NCBI RefSeq assembly: GCF_907177275.1
Contig: NZ_CAJSLV010000059.1
Coordinates: 314,978 to 378,977, forward strand
Direction: 5' to 3'
Source of the DNA: Actinacidiphila cocklensis
GTDB taxonomy: Bacteria; Actinomycetota; Actinomycetes; Streptomycetales; Streptomycetaceae
DNA length: 64,000 nt
This document shows, one piece after another, positions 42,341 through 50,993 of the stretch; the first letter of the stretch is position 1; the number at the start of each line of letters is the position of its first letter. The translations under genes and the position numbers were made by a program. A model generated the notes under the pieces. It made no database searches. It saw only the letters and a program-made list of their open reading frames with translations, and was not told the DNA's origin.

Positions 42341-42529
42341 TTACTTCAGGGCGAGGGCGACCACTCCGACAATGACGACCAGCGCGACGACCAGTCCGAT
42401 GATCAGCCCGGTACGGGGTCGGGCCTGCGCCCGCTGCACCTCTGCGGCCGGCTGCTGCTCATCGACGAAGGCCCGGAACATCTGGGTGCTGCCGGCCGGG
42501 TCGTAGTTGTTCTCAGGGTTGTTCGACAT
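42341..42529 (-). CDS. Small single-helix membrane protein
   Basis: 62 residues: a hydrophilic cytoplasmic N-terminus (MSNNPENNYDPAGSTQMFRA) and a C-terminal membrane helix (TGLIIGLVVALVVIVGVVAL), like a tail-anchored protein. SD AGGCGG precedes ATG 42529. It ends in TAA, 25 bp from the convergent sigma gene. The family is unknown. Confidence 0.7.
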   Translation of the reverse strand: MSNNPENNYDPAGSTQMFRAFVDEQQPAAEVQRAQARPRTGLIIGLVVALVVIVGVVALALK

Positions 42530-42612
42530 GCCGCCTGACCCTAGCGTGTCAGCGGAATCCCCCGCACCCCCCGTGGCGTGCACCACAGCCGGCCCACAGA
42601 ACTTGCCGTATA

Positions 42613-42634
42613 CAACCATCTGGTCCTATGGTTG
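42613..42634. promoter_or_regulatory. Inverted repeat operator candidate upstream of MFS transporter
   Basis: CAACCAT (42613-42619) and ATGGTTG (42628-42634) are exact complements with 8 nt between. The dyad lies 26 nt before the transporter start, in an A/T-rich island containing TATAC and TATGGT. Such short dyads are typical of MarR or TetR operators, but no such regulator is encoded next to it. Confidence 0.55.
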
Positions 42635-42659
42635 CTTCAGGCAATTAAGTGGAGGCCTG

Positions 42660-44288
42660 ATGGCGACCCCGTCGACCCGGAGCGACGCGCTCCCCGACAA
42701 CCCCGGCAACGCCGGGACGACAGCGAAGACCAGCACCCTGCCCGACCCGTCGGGTGGGGCGGCCATGTCTCACCGGCAGATCATGGAAGCCCTCTCCGGG
42801 CTGCTGCTCGGGCTCTTCGTGGCGATCCTGTCGTCGACCATCGTCTCCAACGCCCTGCCACGCATCCTCGCCGACATCGGCGGCGGCCAGAGCGCGTACA
42901 CCTGGGTCGTGACCGCCTCGCTGCTCGCCGTCACGGCCACCACCCCGATCTGGGGCAAGCTCTCCGACCTGTTCAGCAAGAAGCTGCTGATCCAGCTCTC
43001 GCTGGTGATCTACGTTCTCGGGTCCGTCGTGGCCGGCTTCTCCACCAGCCCCGGGATGCTGATCGGCTGCCGGCTGGTCCAGGGCGTCGGCGCGGGCGGG
43101 CTCTCCGCGCTCACCCAGGTGATCATGGCCGCGATGATCTCGCCCCGCGAGCGCGGCCGCTACAGCGGCTACCTGGGCGCCACCTTCGCCGTCGCCACCG
43201 TCGGCGGCCCGCTGGTCGGCGGCGTCATCGTCGACTCCGCGCTCGGCTGGCGCTGGTGCTTCTACGTCGGCGTGCCCTTCGCCGTCATCGCGCTGATCGT
43301 GCTGCAGAAGACGCTGCACCTGCCGGTGGTCCGGCGAAAGGTCACCATCGACTGGGCCGGCGCCTTCTTCATCACCGCCGCGGTGTCGCTGCTGATGATC
43401 TGGGTGTCGCTGGCCGGCCAGAACTACGCATGGCTGTCGTGGCAGTCGTACGTCATGGTGCCCGCCGCCGTCCTGCTCGGCTTCGTCTTCCTCTACGTCG
43501 AGTCGCGGGCCGAGCAGCCGATCGTGCCGCTGCGGCTGTTCCGCAACAAGACCATCACCCTGACCTCGCTGGCCAGCCTCTTCGTCGGCGTCGCGATGTT
43601 CGCCGGCACGGTCTTCCTCAGCCAGTACTTCCAGCTGGCCCGCGACTGCACCCCCACCATGTCGGGCATCATGACGATCCCGCTGATCGGCGGGCTGTTC
43701 GTCGCCTCGACGGTCACCGGCCAGATCATCACCCGCACCGGGCGCTGGAAGGCCTTCCTGGTCGCCGGCGGCCTGCTGCTCACCGCGGGTTCCGCGACGC
43801 TCGGCCTGATCCGCTACGACACCCCGTACTGGGAGGTCGCCGTCTACATGGCGCTGCTCGGCCTCGGCGTCGGCATGATGATGCAGAACCTGGTCCTCGC
43901 CGTGCAGAACCAGGTCTCCACCGCGGACCTCGGCGCCGCCAGCTCGCTGGTGACCTTCTTCCGCTCGCTCGGCGGCGCGGTCGGCGTCACCGCGCTCGGC
44001 GCCGTCCTCGGCAACCGCGTCACCCACTTCGTCTCCGACGGCCTGGCCGCGCTGCACGTCAAGGCCTCGGCCGGGGACAGCGGCGGCATCCCCGACGTCG
44101 CGACCCTGCCCGCGCCGGTCCGCGGTGTGGTCGAGAGCGCGTACGGGCACGGCATCGGCGACGTCTTCCTCTACGCGGCGCCCTTCGCGCTGCTGTCCTT
44201 CCTGCTGGTCGTCTTCGTCAAGGAGGTGGCCCTGCGCACCCACAGCGGTCTGCAGCAGGCCGCACCGGGCGCGGCGGCCGAGGAGTGA
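42660..44288 (+). CDS. MFS drug exporter, DHA2 (EmrB/QacA) type
   Basis: 542 residues from ATG 42660, with SD GGAGG 4 nt upstream. About fourteen membrane helices follow a 45-residue hydrophilic N-terminus. Motifs are LFVAILSSTIVSNALPRILA (helix 1), WGKLSDLFSKKLLIQ (motif A), GCRLVQGVGAGGLSALTQVI and ATFAVATVGGPLVGGVIV (motif C). It should be a proton-coupled multidrug exporter at the cell membrane. An inverted repeat just upstream suggests repression by an unlinked regulator. Confidence 0.92.
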   Translation: MATPSTRSDALPDNPGNAGTTAKTSTLPDPSGGAAMSHRQIMEALSGLLLGLFVAILSSTIVSNALPRILADIGGGQSAYTWVVTASLLAVTATTPIWGKLSDLFSKKLLIQLSLVIYVLGSVVAGFSTSPGMLIGCRLVQGVGAGGLSALTQVIMAAMISPRERGRYSGYLGATFAVATVGGPLVGGVIVDSALGWRWCFYVGVPFAVIALIVLQKTLHLPVVRRKVTIDWAGAFFITAAVSLLMIWVSLAGQNYAWLSWQSYVMVPAAVLLGFVFLYVESRAEQPIVPLRLFRNKTITLTSLASLFVGVAMFAGTVFLSQYFQLARDCTPTMSGIMTIPLIGGLFVASTVTGQIITRTGRWKAFLVAGGLLLTAGSATLGLIRYDTPYWEVAVYMALLGLGVGMMMQNLVLAVQNQVSTADLGAASSLVTFFRSLGGAVGVTALGAVLGNRVTHFVSDGLAALHVKASAGDSGGIPDVATLPAPVRGVVESAYGHGIGDVFLYAAPFALLSFLLVVFVKEVALRTHSGLQQAAPGAAAEE

Positions 44289-44340
44289 CGGCAGCAGGGC
44301 ATTGATTCCCGTCCACCCGGCCTGCGTCCCCTGCGGAGAG

Positions 44341-44435
44341 GTCCAGGCACGGAGGTGCGGGTAGGGCCTGGACACCAGGCCCCGGGTACCGGCGACGGCG
44401 GAGGCAGGGGACGGCCGACGCCGCCGCCGGTACCC
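44341..44435 (+). other. Overlapping hairpins between the MFS and F420-type genes
   Basis: GTCCAGGC (44341-44348) can pair with GCCTGGAC (44366-44373), whereas GGGCCTG (44364-44370) can pair with CAGGCCC (44376-44382); these exclude each other. A third stem pairs 44384-44400 with 44419-44435, 16 of 17 bases matching. The region could be a terminator for the transporter or a switch ahead of the next gene. The 230-bp gap holds no gene. Confidence 0.5.
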
Positions 44436-44518
44436 ACTCGCTCTTCCCCGGGCGGCCCGCCCCCTCATGCCGGTCGGCCTGACCGCGTGCGCGCGGGGGC
44501 GCGACGTAGAGTGCGGGC

Positions 44519-44980
44519 ATGGCTCCCAACATCGCCACGAACACCGCGGTATCGCGGGAAGAGCTCCTCGACTTCGTACGCCCGAGGCACCGGGCGATCC
44601 TCCTCACCACCCGCGCGGACGGGCGCCCTCAGGGCTCGCCGCTCACGTGCGGGGTCGACGACTCCGGGCGCATCGTCGTGTCGACCTACCCCGAACGCGC
44701 CAAGACCCGCAACGCGCGGCGCGACCCGCGGGTCAGCGTCGTCGTCCTGTCGGACGAGTGGAACGGGCCGTGGGTGCAGGTCGACGGCACCGCGGAGGTG
44801 CTCGACGTGCCGGAGGCCGTCGAGCCGCTCGTGGAGTACTTCCGCAACATCAGCGGTGAGCACCCGGACTGGGCGGAGTACCGCGAAGCGATGCTCCGGC
44901 AGGGCAAGTCGCTCATCCGGATCACCCCGGAACGCTGGGGTCCCCTCGCCACGGGCGGCTTCCCCGCACGTCTGGCGTAG
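44519..44980 (+). CDS. PPOX-class F420-dependent flavin/deazaflavin-binding enzyme
   Basis: 153 residues with the split-barrel pattern of the PPOX/pyridoxamine oxidase-like superfamily: FVRPRHRAILLTTRADGRPQ, GSPLTCGVDDSGRIVVSTYP, KTRNARRDPRVSVVVL, GTAEVLD and a C-terminal LIRITPERWGP. The TIGR03618-type group to which it seems to belong binds F420. The reaction is unknown. Confidence 0.85.
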   Translation: MAPNIATNTAVSREELLDFVRPRHRAILLTTRADGRPQGSPLTCGVDDSGRIVVSTYPERAKTRNARRDPRVSVVVLSDEWNGPWVQVDGTAEVLDVPEAVEPLVEYFRNISGEHPDWAEYREAMLRQGKSLIRITPERWGPLATGGFPARLA

Positions 44981-45117
44981 CCCTGCGCCCGGGTCCTCCC
45001 GCCCTGCCGGGCTGGGCCTGCTCCGGGACCTTCCCCTGCTGGGTGACCGGGCTCGCCGTCGCCTGGGGCCCCGCGCCCCTGGAGAACGGTCGTCCTCCTC
45101 GCAGAGGGCGGGCCGTC

Positions 45118-45139
45118 AGGGGCGCGGGGAACTGCGGGG
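45118..45139. repeat. Copy of the GGGGCGCGGGGAACTGCG intergenic repeat
   Basis: The element ends directly at the stop codon of the minus-strand glycosyltransferase gene, in the same form as the copies at 16025 and 16093. A related fragment (GGGGCCCCGCGCCCCTGG) lies at about 45066. Confidence 0.5.
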
Positions 45140-47260
45140 TCAGGACAGGTCGTAGACCGTGGTCGAGCCGACCGTCTTGGCCGTGTACGTGGATTCGACC
45201 CAGGACGTGATCGCGGAGGCGGCTCCGGAGCCGCCCATGCTGCCGCCGCCCATGCCTCCACCACCGATGAAGTAGTGGATGCGGCCCTCGGCCACGTACT
45301 TCTTGAACTGGGCCAGCGTCGGAGACGGGTCGCTGCCGTTGAAGCCGCCGACGGACATCACCGGCTCACCGCTGGCGAGCTGGTAGCTGGCCTGGTTCTG
45401 CGAGCCGACCGCGGCGGCGACCCACGTGTAGTGGCCGGCGTCGGCCTTGAGCAGTGCCGTCATCGCGGAACCGACCTGGGCGCCGTTCAGCAGGCCGCCC
45501 ATACCGCCGCCACCGCCACCACCGAAGCCGCCTTCCCCGCCGCCGGGGAAACCGCCCGCGAAGCCGCCCCCGGTCTGGCCGCCCTTGCCGGGAAGCTGCC
45601 CCTGGCCGGGGAACTGACCCTGGCCCTGGCCCTGCCCGGGAGCCTGTCCCTGGCCACCAGGCGCCTGGGCGGTGCCACCGGCTCCGGGGGCACCGGGGAA
45701 CGTGCCGTTGCCGCCGCGCATGGCCCCGCGCGGGCCACCGCCGCCTCCTCCGGGGAAGCCGCCGGAGGCCACTGCGGGTCCTGCCGTGATGATGGAGCCC
45801 TGGTGCGGAGTGGCCACCGTGTCGAGGGTGTAGGCCACGGGTCCGCCGAGGGACGCCGCAAGGCCGAGCACCGCGGCCGCGCGGCCCAGCGCGGCGAACC
45901 GCACGTAGGGCGCCGCGATGAAGGCCACCGCGGCGGCGATGCCGACGACCAGGACGGCGTACCGCAGCCAGGGGTGCCAGGACGGGGAGCGGTCGAGCAG
46001 GACGTAGGAGACCGCCCCGGTGCCCGCGGCGGTCGCGGCGAGCACGACGGCGCCGAGCGGCGAGCGGCGCCGCCGCCACACCAGCACCGCGCCCATGCCG
46101 GTGACCGCCGCGATGTACGGCGCCAGCGCGATGTTGTAGTACTGGTGGAAGATCCCGGACATGAAGCTGAAGGTCACGAAGGTGGCGAGCAGCGAGCCGC
46201 CCCACAGGAGGAACGCGGCCCGTTCCAGGTCGGTGCGCGGCGCGCGCCGGGTGAACCACAGTCCGGCCAGCAGCAGCGCGAACGCGGCCGGCAGCAGCCA
46301 GGCGATCTGCCCGCCCATGTCGGCGGTGAAGAGCCGGCTGATGCCGGTGGCGCCCCACATGCCGCCACCGCCGCCCGGGCCGCCTCCGCCGCCGACGCTG
46401 CCGGTCTCGTTGCCGGTGATGCGGCCGAAGCCGTTGTAGCCGAAGGTCAGGCCGAGGAAGCTGTTGTCCTGGGAGCCGCCGATGTAGGGGCGGGAGGACG
46501 CGGGCCACAGCTCGACGATCGCCACCCACCATCCGCCGGCCAGCAGCATCGCACCGCCGGCGTAGAGGAGTTGCAGGAGCCGGCGGCGCAGCCGGGTGGG
46601 CGCGCAGACCGCGTAGACGACGGTGAGCACCGGGACGATCAGCCAGGCCTGCAGGGTCTTGGTGAGGAAGGCGAGGCCCAGCAGAGCACCGGCGGCCAGC
46701 AGCCACCTGGTGCGGGCGTCCTCCAGGGCGCGCTGCACGCTGTAGAGCGTCGCGACCATGAGCAGCGCCAGCAGCGCGTCGGGGTTGTTGAAGCGGAACA
46801 TCAGCGCGGCGACCGGCGTCACCGCGAGCACCGCACCGGCGACGAGCCCGGCGGCGGCACCGAAGCGGCGGCGTACGGCCGCGTACAGCAGCGCCACCGT
46901 GCCGACGCCCATCAGCGCCTCGGGCACCAGGATCTGCCACGAGCCGAGGCCGAAGAGCCGCACGGACAGCGCCATCGGCCACAGTGCGGCCGGCGGCTTG
47001 TCGACGGTGATGGAGTTGGCGGCGTCCGAGGAGCCGAAGAAGAAGGCCTTCCAGCTCTGGCTGCCCGCCTGGACCGCCGCGGAGTAGAAGGAGTTGGCGT
47101 AACCGGACGCGCCGAGGTCGTACAGGTAGAGGACCAGCGTGCCGAGCAGCAGGGCCAGCAGTGCGGGCCTCGCCCATGCGGGGTCGTCGGGGCGGCCGCG
47201 CCAGGTGCGCCGCCCGAGGGAGGCGGCGGGGGCGGCGGGCGCGTGGGTCAGCGCGGTCAT
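45140..47260 (-). CDS. GT39/ArnT-like membrane glycosyltransferase
   Basis: 706 residues. N-terminal helix region with LVLYLYDLGASGYANSFYSA, then the DKPPAALWPMALSVRLFG signature of ArnT/PMT-type enzymes whose Asp is catalytic, and about eleven helices to residue 440. The last 250 residues are extracytoplasmic, with long Gly-rich and Gly/Gln/Pro-rich stretches. A short folded end follows (YVAEGRIHYFIGGGGMGGG; WVESTYTAKTVGS). It should use a polyprenyl-phosphate sugar on an outer-face acceptor. ATG 47260 overlaps the preceding stop, so it is coupled to the GT2-GtrA gene that can supply that donor. Confidence 0.9.
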   Translation of the reverse strand: MTALTHAPAAPAASLGRRTWRGRPDDPAWARPALLALLLGTLVLYLYDLGASGYANSFYSAAVQAGSQSWKAFFFGSSDAANSITVDKPPAALWPMALSVRLFGLGSWQILVPEALMGVGTVALLYAAVRRRFGAAAGLVAGAVLAVTPVAALMFRFNNPDALLALLMVATLYSVQRALEDARTRWLLAAGALLGLAFLTKTLQAWLIVPVLTVVYAVCAPTRLRRRLLQLLYAGGAMLLAGGWWVAIVELWPASSRPYIGGSQDNSFLGLTFGYNGFGRITGNETGSVGGGGGPGGGGGMWGATGISRLFTADMGGQIAWLLPAAFALLLAGLWFTRRAPRTDLERAAFLLWGGSLLATFVTFSFMSGIFHQYYNIALAPYIAAVTGMGAVLVWRRRRSPLGAVVLAATAAGTGAVSYVLLDRSPSWHPWLRYAVLVVGIAAAVAFIAAPYVRFAALGRAAAVLGLAASLGGPVAYTLDTVATPHQGSIITAGPAVASGGFPGGGGGGPRGAMRGGNGTFPGAPGAGGTAQAPGGQGQAPGQGQGQGQFPGQGQLPGKGGQTGGGFAGGFPGGGEGGFGGGGGGGMGGLLNGAQVGSAMTALLKADAGHYTWVAAAVGSQNQASYQLASGEPVMSVGGFNGSDPSPTLAQFKKYVAEGRIHYFIGGGGMGGGSMGGSGAASAITSWVESTYTAKTVGSTTVYDLS

Positions 47261-48531
47261 CGCGCACTCCTGTCGGAGGTCGTGGGGGAAGGCTCGGGGA
47301 AGACCCAGGCCCGGAAGAGCAGGAAGCGCAGCACGGTCGCCGCGAGGTTGGCCGCGACCAGCACCGCCACCTCGCTGCCGTGCGAGGGCGCGCCGGTCGC
47401 GGTGTGCAGCGCGGCGAGCGAACCGCTGGTCAGGGCGAGGCCGATGGCGAAGACCACCAGGCCCTGTGCCTGGTGCCGCATCGCCCGGTCGCGGCCGCGC
47501 ACCCCGAAGGTGAGCCGCCGGTTGGCTGCGGTGTTGCCCAGCGCGGACAGCAGCAGGGCCAGCGCGTTGGCGACCTGGGAGCCGGTGCCGGTCCTGAAGA
47601 GCGAGAAGAGCGCGAGGTAGACCAGGGTGCTCAGCACCCCGACGACGCAGAAGCCGACCACTTGGCGGGCAAGTCCCGCGGGTACACCGGACAGTTCGCG
47701 GTCGCGCGGGTCGTCGCCGAAGGGGCGGCGCAGCCGGTCGAGTGCCAACTGCCCGGTGGTGAGCGCCCGTCCGACCCGCCACACGCCGCGCAGGTCGTCG
47801 GTGGCGGTCCTGACGATGTCGACGCTGCTGTCGGGGTCGTCGACCCAGTCGACCGGCACCTCGTGGATGCGCAGGCCCGCGCGTTCGGCGAGCACCAGCA
47901 TCTCGGTGTCGAAGAACCAGCCGCTGTCCTCGACCATCGGCAGCAGCCGCTGCGCCACGTCGCCGCGGATCGCCTTGAAGCCGCACTGGGCGTCGGAGAA
48001 GCGGGCGGCGAGCGAGCCGCGCAGGATCAGGTTGTAGGCCCGCGAGATGAACTCCCGCTTCGCGCCGCGCACCACCCGCGAGGAGCGGGCGAGACGGGAG
48101 CCGATCGCCAGGTCGGAGTGCCCGGAGATGAGCGGGGCGACCAGCGGCAGCAGCGCGTTGAGGTCGGTGGACAGGTCCACGTCCATGTACGCCAGCACGG
48201 GCGCCTCGGACGCCGTCCAGACGGTGCGCAGGGCGCGTCCGCGGCCCTTCTGCTCCAGCCGGAAGCAGACGACCTCGGGCAGTTCGTCGGCCAGCGACTT
48301 GGCGACCGCGGGGGTCAGGTCGGTGCTGGCGTTGTCCGCGACGGTGATGCGGAACGGGTAGGGGAAGGTGGCGGAAAGGTGGGCGTGCAGGCGGCGGACG
48401 CAGGTGCCCAGGTCGTCCTCCTCGTTGTACACGGGAATGACGACGTCCAGCACCGGGGTGCCGGTCGCAAGCGTGGCGTCCGCGACCGGCAGGTGCTGCC
48501 GGGCGGGCAGGTTGCCGAGTGGGCTTCGCAT
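47257..48531 (-). CDS. GT2 dolichol-phosphate-mannose-synthase-like protein fused to GtrA
   Basis: 424 residues. The N-terminal 240 form a GT2 domain (VLDVVIPVYNEEDDLGTCVR; ITVADNASTDLT; MDVDLSTDLNALL with the DxD-like motif). The C-terminal 130 have four helices of the GtrA family (VVGFCVVGVLSTLVYLALFS; NRRLTFGV). It probably makes a polyprenyl-phosphate sugar and flips it outward for the coupled GT39 enzyme. It starts 26 nt after the histidine kinase stop. Confidence 0.92.
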   Translation of the reverse strand: MRSPLGNLPARQHLPVADATLATGTPVLDVVIPVYNEEDDLGTCVRRLHAHLSATFPYPFRITVADNASTDLTPAVAKSLADELPEVVCFRLEQKGRGRALRTVWTASEAPVLAYMDVDLSTDLNALLPLVAPLISGHSDLAIGSRLARSSRVVRGAKREFISRAYNLILRGSLAARFSDAQCGFKAIRGDVAQRLLPMVEDSGWFFDTEMLVLAERAGLRIHEVPVDWVDDPDSSVDIVRTATDDLRGVWRVGRALTTGQLALDRLRRPFGDDPRDRELSGVPAGLARQVVGFCVVGVLSTLVYLALFSLFRTGTGSQVANALALLLSALGNTAANRRLTFGVRGRDRAMRHQAQGLVVFAIGLALTSGSLAALHTATGAPSHGSEVAVLVAANLAATVLRFLLFRAWVFPEPSPTTSDRSAR

Positions 48532-48556
48532 ACTCCGAGACTCGGCAAGTGCCCTG

Positions 48557-50122
48557 TCACGACGATGTGCTGAGGCTGGGGACGAGCTGTGAGCCGGCCG
48601 GGGGCAGTGTGACGGTGAAGACAGTGCGGCCCGGCTCGCTGGCCAGAGCGACGGTGCCGCCGTGCGCGGCCACCACGGAGTGCACGATCGCCAGGCCGAG
48701 GCCCGTACTGCCGGCGGAGCCGGTGGCGCGGGCGCGGGAGGCGTCGCCGCGGGCGAAGCGCTCGAAGACCACCGGCTGCAGCTCGGCGGGGATGCCGGGG
48801 CCGTCGTCCTCCACCTGGAGCCGTACGCCGGACGGCTCCGCGGCGACCCGGGCGGTGACGGTGGTGCCGGGCGGGGTGTGGGTACGGGCGTTGGCCAGCA
48901 GGTTCGTGAGCACCTGGTGCAGGCGCTGCGGGTCGCCGTGCACGAGGGCGGGGTCGTCGGGGAGGTCGAGCCGCCACACGTGCCCGCCGCCGGCCGCGCG
49001 CGCGTCGCTGACCGCGTCGACGACCAGCGGGGACAGGTCGGTCGGCGCGGGGGACAGTGGCCGGCCCGCGTCGAGCCGGGCGAGCAGCAGCAGGTCCTCG
49101 ACCAGGGTGGTCATCCTGGCGGCCTCCGACTCGATACGCCCCAGCGCGTGCTGGGTGTCGCGGCCGACGGGTTCGTGGCCGCGGCGGGTGAGTTCGGCGT
49201 AGCCGCGGATCGAGGCGAGCGGGGTGCGCAGCTCGTGGCTGGCGTCGGCGACGAACTGCCGTACCCGGGTCTCGCTCTCCTGCCGGGCGTGCAAGGCCGA
49301 ACCGACGTGCCCCAGCATGCGGTTGAGCGCGGCGCCGACCTGGCCGACCTCGGTGCGCGGGTCGGTGTCGGAGTCCGGGACGCGGTCGATCAGCGCCACC
49401 TCGCCGCGGTGCAGCGGGAGTTCCGAGACCCGGGTGGCGGTCGCGGCGACCCGGCGCAGCGGGTGCAGGGCGATCCGCATCAGCGCGGCACCCGCGAGGC
49501 CCGCGGCGACCAGTCCCGCGGCCGACACGGACACCTCGACCCACATCAGGGTCGACAGGGTGTCCCGCGTGCCCTTCGTGGACAGCCCGACCAGCACGGT
49601 GCTGCCGTCGGTGTAGGGCCGTGCGGACTCCACCCGGAAGCCGCCGAGCCCGGGCACGTCCAGGGTGTGCGGACGGCCGTCCAGCGACACGTGCGCGAAG
49701 GCCGCGGCCTGTGCCGCGGTGAGCGGCGCCGCGACCAGGCCGCCGGAGCCGGTGGACCCGGTGGCGCTGACCGAGGCCTGCCCGACGCTGCCGCCGGCGG
49801 TGACGACGGCGCCGACGGTCTCGCCGGGCTGCCCGCCGCCGATCAGGAAGTTCAGCGGGATGTTCCCGGGCCCGTTGCGGCCCACGTCGCCGGGTCCGCC
49901 GGGTGCGCCCTGGGGGCCGCCGTGCGGGCCGGCCGCGCGGGCGGCCAGGTCGCGCACCTTGCCGTCCAGCTGGCCGTAGAGGAAGTCGTGCAGCGCGAAG
50001 ATGGTGACCGCGCCGATCACCGTGCAGACCACGGCGACCAGCGCCACGCAGGACGCGACGAGGCGGCGGCGCAGCGACCACGTCGCACTGCGGCCCCGCA
50101 GCCGCAGGCGCGGCAACGTCAC
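48557..50122 (-). CDS. HAMP sensor histidine kinase
   Basis: 521 residues from GTG 50122, overlapping the response regulator stop (GTGA). Two membrane helices (about 22-44 and 193-215) bracket an external sensor with Gly/Pro-rich segments; a HAMP region follows. The catalytic part has the H box DASHELRTPLASIRG, N box HQVLTNLLANARTH, G1 VEDDGPGIP and G2 STGLGLAIVHS. It phosphorylates the upstream-encoded regulator. The operon also contains two glycosyltransferases, suggesting response to envelope state. Confidence 0.95.
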   Translation of the reverse strand: MTLPRLRLRGRSATWSLRRRLVASCVALVAVVCTVIGAVTIFALHDFLYGQLDGKVRDLAARAAGPHGGPQGAPGGPGDVGRNGPGNIPLNFLIGGGQPGETVGAVVTAGGSVGQASVSATGSTGSGGLVAAPLTAAQAAAFAHVSLDGRPHTLDVPGLGGFRVESARPYTDGSTVLVGLSTKGTRDTLSTLMWVEVSVSAAGLVAAGLAGAALMRIALHPLRRVAATATRVSELPLHRGEVALIDRVPDSDTDPRTEVGQVGAALNRMLGHVGSALHARQESETRVRQFVADASHELRTPLASIRGYAELTRRGHEPVGRDTQHALGRIESEAARMTTLVEDLLLLARLDAGRPLSPAPTDLSPLVVDAVSDARAAGGGHVWRLDLPDDPALVHGDPQRLHQVLTNLLANARTHTPPGTTVTARVAAEPSGVRLQVEDDGPGIPAELQPVVFERFARGDASRARATGSAGSTGLGLAIVHSVVAAHGGTVALASEPGRTVFTVTLPPAGSQLVPSLSTSS

Positions 50123-50883
50123 GCCGGCTCCCCCGGCTTGATCAGGTAGCCCGCGCCGCGCCGGGTGTGGATCATCGGCGGGCGCCCGACGTCGATCTTG
50201 CGGCGCAGGTAGGAGATGTACAGCTCGACGACGTTGGCCTGCCCGCCGAAGTCGTAGGACCACACGCGGTCCAGGATCTGCGCCTTGCTCAGCACCCGGC
50301 GCGGGTTGCGCATCAGGTAGCGCAGCAGCTCGAACTCGGTCGCCGTCAGGTGGATGTTGGCGCCGCCGCGGCTGACCTCGTGGCTGTCCTCGTTCAGTAC
50401 GAGGTCGCCGACGGTCAGCAGCGACTCGTTGCGCACCGCGGCCGCGCCGGAGCGGCGCAGCAGGCCGCGCAGCCGGGCGACGACCTCCTCCAGGCTGAAC
50501 GGCTTGGTCACGTAGTCGTCGCCGCCCGCCGTCAGCCCGGCGATACGGTCCTCGACGGCGTCCTTGGCGGTCAGGAAGAGCACCGGCACGTCCGGGGTCT
50601 CGCGGCGCAGCCTGGCCAGCACTTCGAGGCCGTCCATGTCCGGCAGCATCACGTCGAGCACGACCGCGTCGGGCCTGGACTCCCGGGCGGCCCGCAGCGC
50701 GCTCGCGCCGTCGCCCTCGGTGCGCACCTGCCACCCCTCGTAGCGCAGGGCCATCGACAGCAGGTCGGCGAGCGGCGTCTCGTCGTCCACGACGAGCACG
50801 CGCACCGGCGAGCCGTCCGGACGTGCCAGGTCGGCGGCGGGTGCGGCGGGGTGCGCGGCGGGTGCGGTGGGTGTCGTCGTCAT
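50119..50883 (-). CDS. OmpR-family response regulator
   Basis: 254 residues from ATG 50883 (GTG 50889 is a possible alternative). The receiver has VRVLVVDDETPLADLLSMAL, the phospho-acceptor Asp in VVLDVMLPDMDG, and VTKPFSLEE. The C-terminal winged helix has LTATEFELLRYLMRNPRRVL and YLRRKIDVGRPPMIHTRRGA. It leads the minus-strand operon RR-HK-GT2/GtrA-GT39 and probably regulates it. Confidence 0.96.
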   Translation of the reverse strand: MTTTPTAPAAHPAAPAADLARPDGSPVRVLVVDDETPLADLLSMALRYEGWQVRTEGDGASALRAARESRPDAVVLDVMLPDMDGLEVLARLRRETPDVPVLFLTAKDAVEDRIAGLTAGGDDYVTKPFSLEEVVARLRGLLRRSGAAAVRNESLLTVGDLVLNEDSHEVSRGGANIHLTATEFELLRYLMRNPRRVLSKAQILDRVWSYDFGGQANVVELYISYLRRKIDVGRPPMIHTRRGAGYLIKPGEPA

Positions 50884-50993
50884 GCGCACCAGCCTGTGCG
50901 CAGGCTATGAGAGCAGTCTTTCCCGATTCTGTGAATCGTCTGAGAAAGCGCTTCGCGCGGCTTGCGAGGCGCCCCTCCCGGACCGCCCGGGGG

